Assembly: GCF_050947335.1 (NCBI RefSeq)
Contig: NC_134983.1
Coordinates: forward strand, 8,866,001-8,930,000
Reading direction: 5' to 3'
DNA: 64,000 nucleotides
Origin: Megachile rotundata
Lineage: Eukaryota; Arthropoda; Insecta; Hymenoptera; Megachilidae
Below the pieces are notes generated by a model, which was not told the origin of the DNA, made no database searches, and worked only from the letters and a program-made list of their open reading frames with translations. The position numbers were made by a program, and so were the translations under genes. This document shows, in pieces, positions 11,953 to 23,790 of this stretch (position 1 is the first letter of the stretch; every line of letters begins with the position of its first letter).

Positions 11953-12172
11953 ACCTTTGCACTTGAGAGGTGACACATTCTTCAGCTTAATATGACAATT
12001 TGAAATAAATATTTTTTAACAAAATCTATGGTATACATATGAAGTATAAACATAGTGGGACAATAAGGGCAATTAAGAATAAAGAAATAATTTTAAAAGA
12101 ATCCAGCAAAAATGTTTTAAGGTTGACAGTGAGTTGTCTGGCAAGAGCAAAAACACGTTCGAGTACAAAGGG
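11953..12172 (-). mobile_element. TTAA MITE family A, copy 1 (inverted)
   Basis: Read on the minus strand this is a third, diverged copy of the MITE at 40.8 and 46.4 kb. The right end is CAAAGGG followed by TTAA (12173-12176). The left end CCTTTGCACTTGAGAGGTGA matches the inner end of the other copies. The interior shares GTATAAACATAGTG and TAAAGAAATAAT in the reverse orientation. The left TTAA has decayed. It carries no coding capacity and looks like a non-autonomous piggyBac-type element. Confidence 0.7.
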
Positions 12173-12176
12173 TTAA

Positions 12177-13680
12177 ATTCAATTTTTATATTATGAGAGA
12201 TATTGACAAGAATTTTTGCAAACTTGCCTTATTCACTAAAGTAATTTATTAGAATGTTTGAAATTTTCTAAATTATGAAATTTAAATAAATTTCTTTTTT
12301 TTATATCTTGCAGTCAGTCTCAATAATTTTAAGTTTACTTCACGAGAGTATCTAGTAGTACATTTTTACTGTATCTCCTATTTTACCTTTTGTGTTTTAT
12401 CTTTTCTATTATAGATTTTCTATTTATCCTCTCGAAGCGTATCTCCCTTAAATCGCCATTTTCCGCCTAGAAGTCTCTCTTGCATCAGGTGTCTGGCAAC
12501 GCGATTTCAAAGCGCAATCGTTAACGGAACCGTAAATAAAACCGGAAATCGAGTATTCGATGGAGTTAATAGCCATGACGAAATTTATCGACGCTTAGAA
12601 AAGGCAGGGTTTATAGTCGAAGGGCCAACATCCTCGATGTAGCACTCGCACGCTAAAGGGCCTCGAATACAAGCAGAACTACTCGAAGGCAGTTCTCGAG
12701 AGTTTTGTTGCACGGTCGCTAGCTACGGATAATTAAGGATAATAGAGGTGCCCGAGGGAAGACGGGAATGGATGAGGCATTTCCAAGTGATGGAATATTA
12801 TGAATAGTACGTTGCTCGATACGGTGGTATCGGTCTACGGGAACTGGTTCTTACTTTTGCGTATTCATTGCTCTCCACCGTGGAAATCTCCTCTGCTTCG
12901 AAAGCTATCGTTGCGATTACGCCTCAATACGTGTTGATACATACGGATACATAGGGAAATTCTCGCGGGTTTCGAATTTTCTTCAAGAGATTGCCTCGGG
13001 ACCTGCACGGAATCTTGAACACGAAACAGGAGAGGTCTCACTTGTATTATAATTTTATGAACGCGCGTTATTATCCGTAATACTTTACAAATATTTTCAG
13101 TCTTTTATGTATATTTTAAGACCTTCAGATAATAAGTATGTCTAAAACTATTAAAAGTTCGAGAATCTTGAAAAGTTTCCACAGGGAATTGGAACAGGAA
13201 GTTTTTCACAAACAAGATTCTCACGTCGCAATCCCCAGGTAAATCATTAGCGACATTAATCACGGTCTTGCGGTGCGAGTTGCGTTATAAATAATCGACC
13301 GCGGCGAATGTTCATAATTTATACGGTCGAAGCTGCACGAGATCACCCTAACCACTAAATAGATGCACTCTGATCATTCTGCCAGAGAACCGTCACGAAT
13401 TGCACCTGATGTTGCTTTGTTGTCTCGTTATCGGCACTGAGGTAGATAGCGAAGAAGATTTAGTACCATCTGCTTTTATGAATTTCTGTTTTATACTTTT
13501 ACTGTATTTGTGTGGGAAGGTGTTTCTTGTAGACCCCTTTTAAATAACGTACACATTAATTACTCATTTCAATTAAAATCAATACAGATTTGAAGAAAAA
13601 CATGTTAAGTGACTTAAAATGAAACACTTGTAATTGTGGCTTAAAATACATTTTTGTAAAAAGTAGACTTAAGGACGAAA
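12177..13680. other. Unique spacer
   Basis: AT-rich at 12180-12420 and GC-richer at 12430-13030, with no frame worth reporting. No RNA gene or element end recognised. Confidence 0.45.
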
Positions 13681-13770
13681 TCATGATCGAGTCCTAACCT
13701 AACCTCAGCTTGTTCTTAACCGAACTTATCCTTAACCGACTGCTGTCCTAATGTAACCAAACCTGACAAA
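13681..13770. repeat. TAACC-rich patch with telomere-like motif
   Basis: CCTAACCTAACC occurs at 13693-13704, followed by TTAACCGA and TGTAACCAAACC. Two CCTAA units fit the complement of the insect TTAGG telomere repeat, but the array is far too short to be an interstitial telomere. Confidence 0.45.
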
Positions 13771-15179
13771 TTATAATACAATTTGACATGATGTAACTTT
13801 AAATACAAAAATTAAATTTAAGCGATAAAATTGCATAAAAATCCGATGCGATGATTTCATGCCTATCAATGAAATTCTAACGACATCGCGCACTCGTGTG
13901 AATTCCTAAAAAGAAAACGGTAATTCATCGAGTAGTGAATCGTCGTTGACCTTCCAACAGGCACGCGAATAAATAAATAATCACTGCACGGTGTATGAGC
14001 CGGCGTTACGGTACAGCAAACGCGGTTTCGTTCTCTCGAATTAAAGTGGCAACGAGGATCCTCTCGTTGACGAGCGAAATTTTTGTGTTCGCTATGCCGG
14101 TTTTATCGCGATCGACGGAGGCAAACTCGTAACACTTGCAGGAAAGAACACGTTTCTCGAAACGGGGACGCAACACAATGGATTACAGGCAAAGCCACGC
14201 TTTCGGCTGCATTGTGGACGACGATGAAAGCAGCTCTTGCCGGATATGGGTGCCACTTCCCGTTCCCATCCAGGACTATTTCAGCGCAGGAGGTCATCGG
14301 AAGTTTTGCCTTTAACGAACCTACCCTGCCATGCGTTGATGAATGGCGTTCACTCGAATAACGGAAAAAAAAGAGACAGCAATAACCCGTGCCGTTTCAC
14401 ACGGCGACTACCTTAATCGTTTGTAGAACGCCGTCCTTAATGAGGTAACGTTAGGATACACATAATTAACTGGTCCGTGAATAATAATTATCTCCGTGGC
14501 TTGTCGTTTTTCCTCACCACTTCTTTCGGTATCTATCATTCTTCATTTCGAAATTCATCATTCAGATTTATTTCGGAAATTAACTCCATTTTTGGTGATA
14601 TGAATTTAGGCAGACAGATTTTTCATTACTTTTCAGAAGTAAAGCAAGGAATTTGTTAACCTAATATCTTGATAAGCAAGTGAACGTAAATTTGACGAAA
14701 AGTGCAGACACGTAAATGTCAACGGGCATCGAAAACGTTATGAACTTGTAAGCCGGCTGGTTTCGTTCTATTATCATAAACAACATCCGCATAAAATTTA
14801 ATATAAAGTCGAACGATAAGCCGGTGAATAGCACGAAACGTGTTAAACGTTTCTTCGAGATTACACGTTCGATCGGGATGAAAGAAATCCTCGTGGGACG
14901 AAGAACAACGGCAGAAAATCATCAGGTGTACGTGTAAAGCTACCTGACGCAGGTGATTCACGGCCACTCGAGAGCTAATTTAGATCAACGTATCGATACG
15001 TTGCTCACTCGAGGTGGACCTCACGTGCACGTTACACTGCTTTCGCTTTTTTGAAGCGGATCGCTGCACGAGATAATACCCTTTCGTCGGGGGAGAAGAG
15101 CTCGGGCTATTTTGGAGTAGGTAAATTGTTCTTTGACTGCGAAAAAGAACCAGTGAAAGCAAACATCCTTTCTCTATCG
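13771..15179. other. Unique spacer with GC-richer core
   Basis: The core at 14030-14370 is GC-richer, with overlapping + frames (14083-14361, and a roughly 57-codon one about 14045-14220) and a minus frame. None is recognisable. The rest is AT-rich without features. Confidence 0.35.
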
Positions 15180-15540
15180 ATGTAACAATATGATATACTC
15201 GGAAAGAGGTATAACGCATTGGAATTTCATAAAACGCAGAAATGTGTCGATGGAAGCTATGATAATTCGTAATTCGAGGCTTGAATAATAATGACGAATA
15301 ATTATGGTCGATAAGGGGAGATGTAATGATCTAGTATACTGGAAATATGTAATGTGTGCCGATATAACGTCATGTACAATGATTAAATGGCGATATACAT
15401 GGATATTCAACGCGAAGTGTCAGTATTTAAAGTGTTAGTACCCAGCAGGTTTATATCTGACGTGTCGATATATAACCCGTAATAATTTAACGTGAGAATC
15501 AAATGCATGATCCAATTTTAGTATTTCGAAATGTACCATT
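15180..15540. repeat. Decayed left edge of the 30-bp array
   Basis: Scattered units still resemble the array (CGATATACATGGATATTCAA, GATATATAACCCGT, AACGCGAAGTGTCA) but with rising divergence away from the core. Confidence 0.5.
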
Positions 15541-16665
15541 ATCCATTATGGTGATATTCAACGCGCCGATATCCAAGGCACTGATATTTAGCGCGCCGAT
15601 ATCTAACGCGTGACAATTCAACGCGTCGACTTTTAATGCGTCGATATCCAATGCATTGAAATTGGACGTGCCGGTATCGAACACGTGGCAATCCAACACG
15701 TCGATATCAAACGCGTGACAATCCAACGCGTCGATATCTAACGCGTGATAATCCAGCGCACCGATATTTAATGCGTGATAGTTCAACGTTCCGATATCTA
15801 ACGCGTGACAATTCGACGCGCCGATATCTAACGCGTGGCAATCCAACACGCCGATATCAAACACGTGACAATCCAACGCGTGATAATCTTGCGCGCCGAT
15901 ATTTAACGCGTGATAGTTCAACGCGCCGATATCTAACGCGTGACAATTCAACGCACCGATATTTAACGCGTGATAATTCAACGCGCCAATATCTAACGCG
16001 TGATAATCCAGCGCACCGATATTTAACGCGTGATAATTCAACGCGCCGATATCTAACGCGTGACAATCCAACGCGACGATATCAAACGCGTGACAATCCA
16101 ACGCGTCGATATCTAACGCGTGATAATCCAGCGCACCGATATTTAACGCGTGATAGTTCAACGCGCCGATATCTAACGCGTGACAATTCGACGCGCCGAT
16201 ATCTAACGCGTGGCAATCCAACACGCCGATATCAAACACGTGACAATCCAACGCGTGATAATCTTGCGCGCCGATATTTAACGCGTGATAGTTCAACGCG
16301 CCGATATCTAACGCGTGACAATTCAACGCACCGATATTTAACGCGTGATAATTCAACGCGCCAATATCTAACGCGTGATAATCCAGCGCACCGATATTTA
16401 ACGCGTGATAATTCAACGCGCCGATATCTAACGCGTGACAATCCAACGCGACGATATCAAACGCGTGACAATCCAACGCGTCAATATCTAACGCGTGATA
16501 ATCCAGCGCACCGATATTTAACGCGTGATAGTTCAACGTGTCGATATCTAACGCGTGACAATTCAACGCACCAATATCTAACGCGTGGCAATCTAACGCG
16601 ACGATATCTAACGCGTGACAATTCAACGCGCCGATATCTAACGCACCGATATCTAACGGGTTGAT
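15541..16665. repeat. 30-bp satellite with 375-bp higher-order unit
   Basis: The consensus is about AACGCGTGATAATTCAACGC followed by GCCGATATCT. Each unit carries ACGCGT and usually GATATC, both palindromic hexamers. A 375-bp higher-order unit (12.5 units, the half caused by a 15-bp loss) runs 15721-16095, repeats almost exactly at 16096-16470, and starts again at 16471. Because 30, 15 and 375 are multiples of three, both strands stay open: 442 codons on minus (15499-16827, Ala-Leu-Asp-Ile-Gly decapeptides) and 297 on + (15771-16664, Arg/Tyr/Thr-rich). There is no other evidence of translation. Confidence 0.92.
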
Positions 16666-16810
16666 ATCTAACACATCACAATCCAATGCGTTGACATGCA
16701 ACACCCCAATATTCCACGAGTTAACACCTGACCCGCCAAAATTCAACGCACTCATACCCAACGCGTCAATATCCAACGTGCCATTACCCATCACAACCTG
16801 TACCTCCTCA
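16666..16810. repeat. Decayed right edge of the 30-bp array
   Basis: Units such as CAATCCAATGCGTTGACATG and CACCCCAATATTCCACGAG keep the register but lose identity, mirroring the left edge. Confidence 0.55.
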
Positions 16811-18105
16811 CACTCTACCCAAATCAAATCTCCATATAACTAACGTTAGAATCTATACCTAAGATTATATCGACCAAAGCCTATTCCACAATAAACCTCA
16901 CATACTCAAACGAGAAAGCAGACGCCCACCATTGAATTCCTCGCACAGTTTCTTTCTCACGGTTCATAATGATTTATTTTCGGTTAGCGCACAGGTTACA
17001 CCGGTTTGCGAATCATAGATTCGAGTTTCACGGTTCGTGCAACGAAAATCGACAGGATGGTTAATAAACGCGGTAGCTCGTGAAATTCATTCGGTTACGC
17101 GCATTGAATTCCAATGAACGGAAGGGTGCACCAAACACGTGGTTCGGAATATATTTGTCGAAGAATATATATATTTGTCCGGCGATGGGTGATCGATGAA
17201 TCCTGATAGATCTGTGACCTCCATTTCTGATCCACTGACGTGGAACGACAAGTGGCGATTGGTGTCAGATATGCTTCGAAATCGATCATTATAACTGGTA
17301 ACCGGTCATTTTACATTGTGCATATTAACTTTTGCTACCGAATATCACATGTACAATTGCAACCAGGGCTGACCAAGAGCTGGTGTAACATATCTGTGAT
17401 ACCGAGTATATCTTAATAGCATGCGTTTAAATACTTATATGAACATATGTAGAATAAGATATGATACTATGGAGAACGTTTTCATTAATTCTCACGGAAT
17501 TTATATCACCAAATCTTTTCATTTTCGAGACGAACTGACACGTAATAATATACTTAAGTGCATCGTTGCTGCGCATGTTAGTATTTGCTTAGAAAGCATC
17601 AGAAATAAGTTGTGGGCGTGTACGGTCATCAATCTTCCACTTTTTGCCCGAGTGCTTGTTCCGTATCATTTCCAATCCCTGGAGTTTGAGATTTTTCTGC
17701 GAAAAAACACACACTGCCGATGCTTTCCTTCCCTCCCCCGTGCAGATCCTTCCTGTCTAACGACTATTTATGTGTGGTCCGTTTGCATACTCGTTTCCTA
17801 TTCCTCTTGTTTTCCCCCAACAAACAAGCGACAATACGGTACAAACCGACTCGGTTCGTCCTTTCTGCTCGTGCTTCGATCCGAACAGTGCCTCGACGGT
17901 CCACGGCCACGTCGATAAATCATTTCGTGGTCGTTATACTTTGTCGCGACCGACACTGTCCTCTTCATGGGCTGGCCTTCGTCGAAGAATCGGGCTACAG
18001 AATCGAGAATGTGCATTGGTCGCCGTGACTATGCGGAAGAGCAGCGACAAGATGATACGCTGTTTGATTTGTGGCGTTTAATGCCGCGAGCTCTGCACAC
18101 GCCTC
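16811..18105. other. Unique spacer with GC-richer 3' half
   Basis: No array is present. The region 17700-18080 is GC-richer and open in several overlapping + frames (the longest is listed separately). No promoter or RNA gene is identified. Confidence 0.35.
17421..17918 (+). CDS. Unrecognised 165-aa ORF (doubtful)
   Basis: This is the longest ATG-initiated frame outside the arrays. The protein would be cysteine-rich in its second half with basic ends. I see no signal peptide, domain or motif of a known family. Two other + frames overlap its 3' half (17720-18028 and 17770-18081), which suggests the openness comes from local GC composition. A single-exon orphan gene cannot be excluded, but chance is the simpler explanation. 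Confidence 0.15.
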   Translation: MRLNTYMNICRIRYDTMENVFINSHGIYITKSFHFRDELTRNNILKCIVAAHVSICLESIRNKLWACTVINLPLFARVLVPYHFQSLEFEIFLRKNTHCRCFPSLPRADPSCLTTIYVWSVCILVSYSSCFPPTNKRQYGTNRLGSSFLLVLRSEQCLDGPRPRR

Positions 18106-18109
18106 GGAT

Positions 18110-18600
18110 TACTGATTCGAACGATAAGTGATAAGATACTGCTGTGAGAGAATGATCATTGGGCTGATAGGACATCGAAATGATAAGACATTATAAGTAT
18201 ATGACATTAGAATGTTACAACTTTGGAGTGACAGAATATTAGAATAGAGTGGTATGAGTGGTTTGAAGGTGGGACACTTGAGTTGAAGATTTTTATTTGA
18301 CACTTATGTAGTGTTGGGACCAACAATTGAGTACAAAGAGAATACATTTGAATCATGGAGAAATTAGAAAATTTTTAAAGTCTTAAAGTACAAGCTACAA
18401 GATTTGAAATTCCCAAAGTTATTAATTTCCAAATTATTCAAAAATTGTGAAGTTGCAACTTGTAACAATATCAAAGTCCTAAGCTACACGAGTCCTAAAA
18501 TCTTAAATTCCAAAAGTTCTAATATGCGATAGTTCTAAAAGTCCTAGCCCTAAAAGTCCAAATACTTGTATTCCCAAAGTCCCAAGATGGAAGAGTTATC
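18110..18600. repeat. Degenerate short repeats (GACATTA; AAGTCCTAA)
   Basis: The left part (18120-18260) repeats GATAAGACATTA and ATGACATTAGAATG-like words. The right part (18340-18600) repeats AAAGTCCTAA and AAATTCCAAA-like words. Both are too diverged for a unit length. Confidence 0.45.
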
Positions 18601-19084
18601 CTAAGTCCAGGTCCCGTTTACAAGAGTGTACGTCATACGTTTATCGAGCGTCGCATACCGGTGACGTTACCTCGAGGTGTTTAACGATCATCGATTAGAT
18701 CGCAAGGCATGGTAGATACCGTTTCATAATCGACGTGATCGATGGTCGAGCGAGAGATCCTGTCGGCGACGGGCATCCTGAATCCGCAGGAGGTTCGATC
18801 CTTTTTACTCCTGTTGCGCCTGTCGCAATGAAAAAAAGTGCAACTGCAAAAGAATCACGTGACCGGGAGAGACGCATCAGCATTGCAAATTGGTCGAGCT
18901 TAACGTACTCCGCCGATTTCCCGGGAAAAACGTGACACGTTACGTGCCACGCTTACTAATTAACCGTGATCTCATGCCGTTTCCATGGTAATGTTTCAAG
19001 TATTTAACAATCGACAGTTCGAGCTCCGAGAAGGATTTAATAGGAATCTTTGGCAAAAATCCTCGGGTTGCGATAGGAGCGATA
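18601..19084. other. Unique spacer
   Basis: GC-richer at 18600-18960, with opposing 62- and 66-codon frames that are not recognisable. The TA at 19083-19084 is the insertion site of the next element. Confidence 0.45.
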
Positions 19085-19508
19085 TACGGGGCGTCTCAAA
19101 AGTTGTGGCCAAACTGCTCGGATGATTCTACGTGTGATTCTACATATATAACTACACATATAAAAAATATGATTCTACGTGATAATGATTCTGCATATCA
19201 AACAAAATTTAAACAGTGAAATAATATTTTTTTTTCTACTTGCTTTTGTTATTGAGAAAATTGAACGTGATAGTCCTGGAAAATATTTATAATTATTATC
19301 AATGAAATGCTTGTTGAAGTCAGAGAACATAACTTCTCTATCCTCTGTTATAGACTGCTTTTCGTACAAATATATAGAACTTAAAAATTTTGTCTTCAGT
19401 TTTAGTTTTTCTGAAAATATAGTCGTGTATGAAATTTTTCCATTTTTGACTCATTTCTTTATGCAGTACACTTAGTCGATTGTACCATGACATTTGAGAC
19501 ACCTTGTA
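19085..19508. mobile_element. 424-bp TA-flanked MITE (Tc1/mariner type)
   Basis: The left end TACGGGGCGTCTCAAAAGTT and the reverse complement of the right end, TACAAGGTGTCTCAAATGTC, agree at most positions over about 24 bp. TA dinucleotides flank both sides (19083-19084 and 19509-19510), as expected for Tc1/mariner insertion. The interior is AT-rich with a 64-codon minus frame that I cannot match to a transposase. It is probably a non-autonomous deletion derivative. Confidence 0.65.
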
Positions 19509-19510
19509 TA

Positions 19511-19762
19511 GATACGAATATCTGAAGAGGATTGATGAGATCCGCGTCGACAGTTGGGTAAACGCAATCGAGGATATTGTATTCTACCGATAGCATCGAG
19601 GCATGTTACCACGCTTCACGCATTTTTCTTCGTGAATTTTCTGCGAAATCTAGCTAACAGGTGAATAACGTTCATTGTTTGTTGATTTTTGTAGCGCTCG
19701 ATTGCGAATTCTTTGAGAAACTCCAATTTTTGCTAAATCATTGTTAATATCTTAAAGCTGAT
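19511..19762. other. Unique spacer
   Basis: AT-rich and non-repetitive. Nothing supported. Confidence 0.4.
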
Positions 19763-19850
19763 GCACTGTGTGATCTGTGTATCAGGTATTCATCTAACTA
19801 GTTTCTGCACTGTGTGATCTGTGTATTAGGTATTCATCTAAATAGTTTTT
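19763..19850. repeat. 44-bp tandem duplication
   Basis: GCACTGTGTGATCTGTGTAT begins at 19763 and again at 19807. The two 44-bp copies differ at a few bases, so this is a simple recent duplication. Confidence 0.85.
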
Positions 19851-19859
19851 ACAATAATG

Positions 19860-21030
19860 GCGATACCTCGCCGCTCGTATTATAGCCACACGTGTACTAT
19901 GTACACCTATACAAGACATGGGTGACGTCGTATCAGTAACACGACACGAATAACGACACGTGAAATTACAACGCGTGGCGATATCAAGTGTGGAATTACA
20001 ACGCGTGAGTAATAGCAAGGAATTACGTGTTGTGACGCGAGAAATTAGGGCGCGTGGAATTACGATACGCAAGCGATACCAGGTGTGAAATTACAACGCG
20101 TGGGTGATATCACGCATGGAGTTACAACGCGTGAGTAATAGCAAGGAATTACGTGTTGTGACGCGAGAAATTAGGGCGCGTGGAATTACAATACGCGAGC
20201 AATACTAGGTGTGAAATTACAACACGTGGGTGATATCACGCATGGAGTTACAACGCGTGAGTAATAGCAAGGAATTACGTGTTGTGACGCGAGAAATTAG
20301 GGCGCGTGGAATTACGATACGCAAGCGATACCAGGTGTGAAATTACAACGCGTGGGTGATATCACGCATGGAATTACAACGCGTGGCTGATATCACGCGT
20401 GGAATTACAACGTGTTGTGATACGGCGCGTGGCAGTGCTACGCAAGGAATTATAACGCGTGGAAATATTATGCGTGATAATACGACACGTAGAAGTAGAA
20501 CGCGTGAATTTACTGCGCGTGGAATATGAAACGTGTGGAATTAGAATACGTATGTGGAGTTAGATTGCGTTGAATTAAAATGCGTGGAGGTAGAATGTGT
20601 GGAACTAGAATGCGTTGAATTAAAATGAGTGGAGCTAGGATGCGTGGAATAATAATGCGTGGAATTAAGAGGCATGGAATTAAAACGTGTGGGATTAAAA
20701 CGCGAGGAATTAAAACGGGTGGAATTAAAATGCGTGAAAATAAAATGCGTGGAATTAAGAGGCATGGAATTAAAACGCGAGGAACTAAAATGCATAAAAT
20801 TATAATGCGTGAAAATAAAATGCGTGGAATTAAAACGCGTAGAATTAAAATGCCTGCAATTAAAAGGCGAGAAATTCAAATGCCTGGAATTATAATGCAT
20901 GAAATTAAAACACATGGAATTAAAATGCGTGGAAGTATAATGCATGAAATTAAAAAGCGTAGAATTATAATGCATGAAATTAAAAAGCGTGGTATTAAAG
21001 CGTCATTGATATACCGCGTGGCTATAAACA
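19860..21030. repeat. ACGCGTG array with 126-bp higher-order unit
   Basis: A decayed left edge (19860-19980) precedes units built on GGAATTACAACGCGTG. A 126-bp higher-order unit starts ACGCGTGAGTAATAGCAAGG at 20001, 20127 and 20253. From about 20550 the array becomes a 15-16-bp GGAATTAAAATGCGT repeat. The 137-codon + frame (20625-21038) and 144-codon minus frame (20541-20975) encode pentapeptide repeats caused by the 15-bp period and are not credible proteins. Confidence 0.88.
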
Positions 21031-21954
21031 CGTGGTGATATAACTCAAAATAGCAAGAGTTAGACAAGTCTGAGTACGCAGACCGCCATTGTTCAGTAAA
21101 ATAAAATAGCAAGATAAATTCAAATCTACCGTCGTAAATGTTAGACCAAGGTGTAGAGCTGTTACCGCAACGAATACAAATTGCGTCAGTTATCCGTGAT
21201 CCTGTTAAAGTACCAGAGAAAATACGTATTCATCTCGAGGATGCTTAACGTTAACCACACACCATAATAGCTCCGTATATTGTGGAGAATCTACGCTGTT
21301 AGGAAATATAAGCGAACCCTTAATTCCGCGTATACATGCTTTCATTTTAAATATGATTCATATCTAGTCAGAAAGTTTCTGGCTTAGGAATATTTTTCTA
21401 ACTCTAGGCAATTTACGCTATGTATAATGAACACGTATTGTTGTAAACGTACATAATTTGCTAAATAATCTCTTGATAATCAAAAAAAAATTTGTGGAAT
21501 TTATTACCACGGTGAATAGAAGTTTCGATACAAAATTTTGATAAGAATTTTAGACAACCTATGGAGCATGATTAATTCGCCGTTCGACTAGATAATAGAA
21601 GTTTGTTTAACGTAAAATCAAGAAAAGCTTGCGTAAGAGCGTGATTAAGCCTTGCATTCACCGCATAGTTTTATTATGCGCTCAGGAAAGGTTACTATCG
21701 AGTTTACGTTAATGAAATCGCTGCTATGAATAACTTCGTCCCACGCGCTCCCTTCGAATGCATCCTCGAGATCTTCGACCCACCTACATTTCGTTAACTT
21801 AATCGGTTCTGAACTTTTTTTGTTAACATCCTTAAGTAAATACGAAGGCACAGGTTTTTCGTGAAGAACGTCAACTCATTCAATCGAATTATGTCGCAAA
21901 TGAATTAAAAATTGAAAATTGGGACGTTGGTATATTTAATACTTGTAGATGGGG
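21031..21954. other. Unique AT-rich spacer
   Basis: Non-repetitive. Contains a 68-codon minus frame (21645-21851) with no recognisable domain and no other signal. Confidence 0.45.
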
Positions 21955-22512
21955 AACGTGGGAAATTGGGAAATTGGGAGATTGGGAGATTGGGAGATTG
22001 GAAGATTGGAAGATTGGGAGATTGGGAGATTGGGAGATTGGGAAATTAGGGAATTCGGAAAGTAGGGAATTGGGAAATTAGGGAATTGGGGAATGGGGAA
22101 ATCAGGGAATGGGGAAATCAGGGAATGGGGGAATTAGGGAATGGGGGAATTTGAAAATTGGGAAATTGCGAAATTGGGAAGTAGGAAAGTGGGAAATTGA
22201 GAAATTGGAAAATTAGGGAATGGGGGAATTGGTGAATTGGTGAATTGGAAAATTGGAAAATTGGGAAATTGAGAAATTGGGAGATTGGGAAATTAGGGAA
22301 TTGGGAAATTAGAGAATCGGGAAATGAGGGAATTGGGAAATAATGGAATCGGGAAATTGGAGAACTGGGAAATTGGGAGGTTGGGAAATTGGAAAATTGA
22401 GAATTTGGGAAATTGGGAGGTTGGGAAATTGGAAAATTGGAAAATGGAGAATTTGGAAAATTGGGAAATTAGGGAATGTCAGAATTGGGAAATGGGGAAA
22501 TTGAGAAAATGG
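21955..22512. repeat. G-rich 8/16-bp array (GGGAAATT)
   Basis: Near-pure 8-bp units (GGGAAATT, GGGAGATT) at the left give way to 16-bp forms such as GGGGAAATCAGGGAAT. It is open on both strands through lack of stops. Its sequence is complementary to the array at 23.1-23.8 kb. Confidence 0.88.
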
Positions 22513-23097
22513 TGACCAAAATAAAAGAGGCCCCATGTGACCCTTCTAGACCATATTCAAATATAACTGTACAACTCCTCTTTTATCTTGTCCGCCCTGT
22601 ATTTCTAACAAAGACAAAATGGCCAATTGCGGTGCTATAGAATAGACTTAAAAAGGAAAGAAAATTGTGTAGGTGCCGTTGATTGGCATTTCTGAGAGGA
22701 CGCGAAATGTCGGACAAACCTTTACGCGATCCTTAACGTTCGTTTTTCTGATTGGTACAAGCGTGATCGAATCTCAAGAAAGATGAATCTGACACGATGA
22801 GATATTGTTGCCGGAATACGGTGAACGGAAGATAGCTTTGTGGGAATGGAGTAGATCCTTGGGAGCTAATGATATAATCGAAGGTGACTCCTCGACCAGT
22901 CGTAAACTCCCCACAGTCATGATAATTGTGAATATGTTCGTGTCGAAACGGATGTATCGTTTTATGATTATTACACGGTTCAACAAAACCGCGGTTACAA
23001 GATGCTTTGAGTGAACAATTGCACGAAATCAGTGCCATCAAATTTTACGAGCTGAATCCTGATGTAAAATCTTTATTGATCCAACGAGATATGGGAA
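22513..23097. other. Spacer between opposed arrays
   Basis: About 585 bp of unique DNA between complementary arrays. Overlapping frames exist on both strands (for example minus 22733-23041), none recognised. It would form the loop if the arrays paired. Confidence 0.45.
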
Positions 23098-23790
23098 AAA
23101 TAAAAATTTCTCAATTATCCAATTTCCTAATTTTCCAATTTCCCAGTTTCCCAATTTCCCAATTTCCCATTTTCCAAATTTCCCAATTTCCCAATTGCCC
23201 AATTTTCCATTTTCCTAATTTCCCTATTTCTCAGTTTCCGAATTTCCCAATTTCCCAGTTTCCTAATTTCCTCATTTCCTCATTTCCTCATTTCCTAATT
23301 TCCCTATTTCCTAATTTCCTAATTTCCCAATTTACCAGTTTCCCAATTTCCCAATTTCCCAATTTACCAGTTTCCCAATTTCCCAATTTACCAGTTTCTC
23401 AATTTCCCAATTTTCCAGTTTTCCAATTCCATAATTTCCCAGTTCCATAGTTTCCCAATTCCATAATTTCGCAATTCTATAATTTCGCAATTCCATAATT
23501 CCCCAATTTCCTAATTTCCTCATATCCCAATTGTCTCATTTCCCAATTCTCTCATTTCCCAATTCTCTCATTTCCTAATTCCCTCATTTCCCAATTCTCT
23601 CATTTCCCAATTCCCTCATTTCCCAATTCCCCAATTTCTCTAACTCTTAAACTTGCAAATCCGCAATTTCCCAATTTTCCAATTCCCCCATTCCCTAATT
23701 TTCCAATTTCTCCAACTCTCAAACTTGCATATCCCCAATTTCCTAATTTCGCAATTTCTCATTCTGCAAGTTTTGAATATCACAATCCCA
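23098..23790. repeat. C-rich 8/16-bp array (CCCAATTT)
   Basis: Units CCCAATTT, then 16-bp CCCAATTCTCTCATTT near 23525-23635. It is the same satellite family as 21.95-22.5 kb in opposite orientation, and the 16-bp part matches 31.2-31.4 kb. The 147-codon + frame (23007-23450) is a repeat product. Confidence 0.88.

Noticed and set aside
15499..16827. 442-codon minus-strand and 297-codon + frames as a repetitive protein gene
   Set aside because: Both strands are open at once because the 30-bp unit is ten codons without stops. There is no start context, splice signal or non-repetitive domain.
20541..21038. HFNST-type and RGIKT-type pentapeptide proteins
   Set aside because: They are products of a 15-bp repeat read on either strand.
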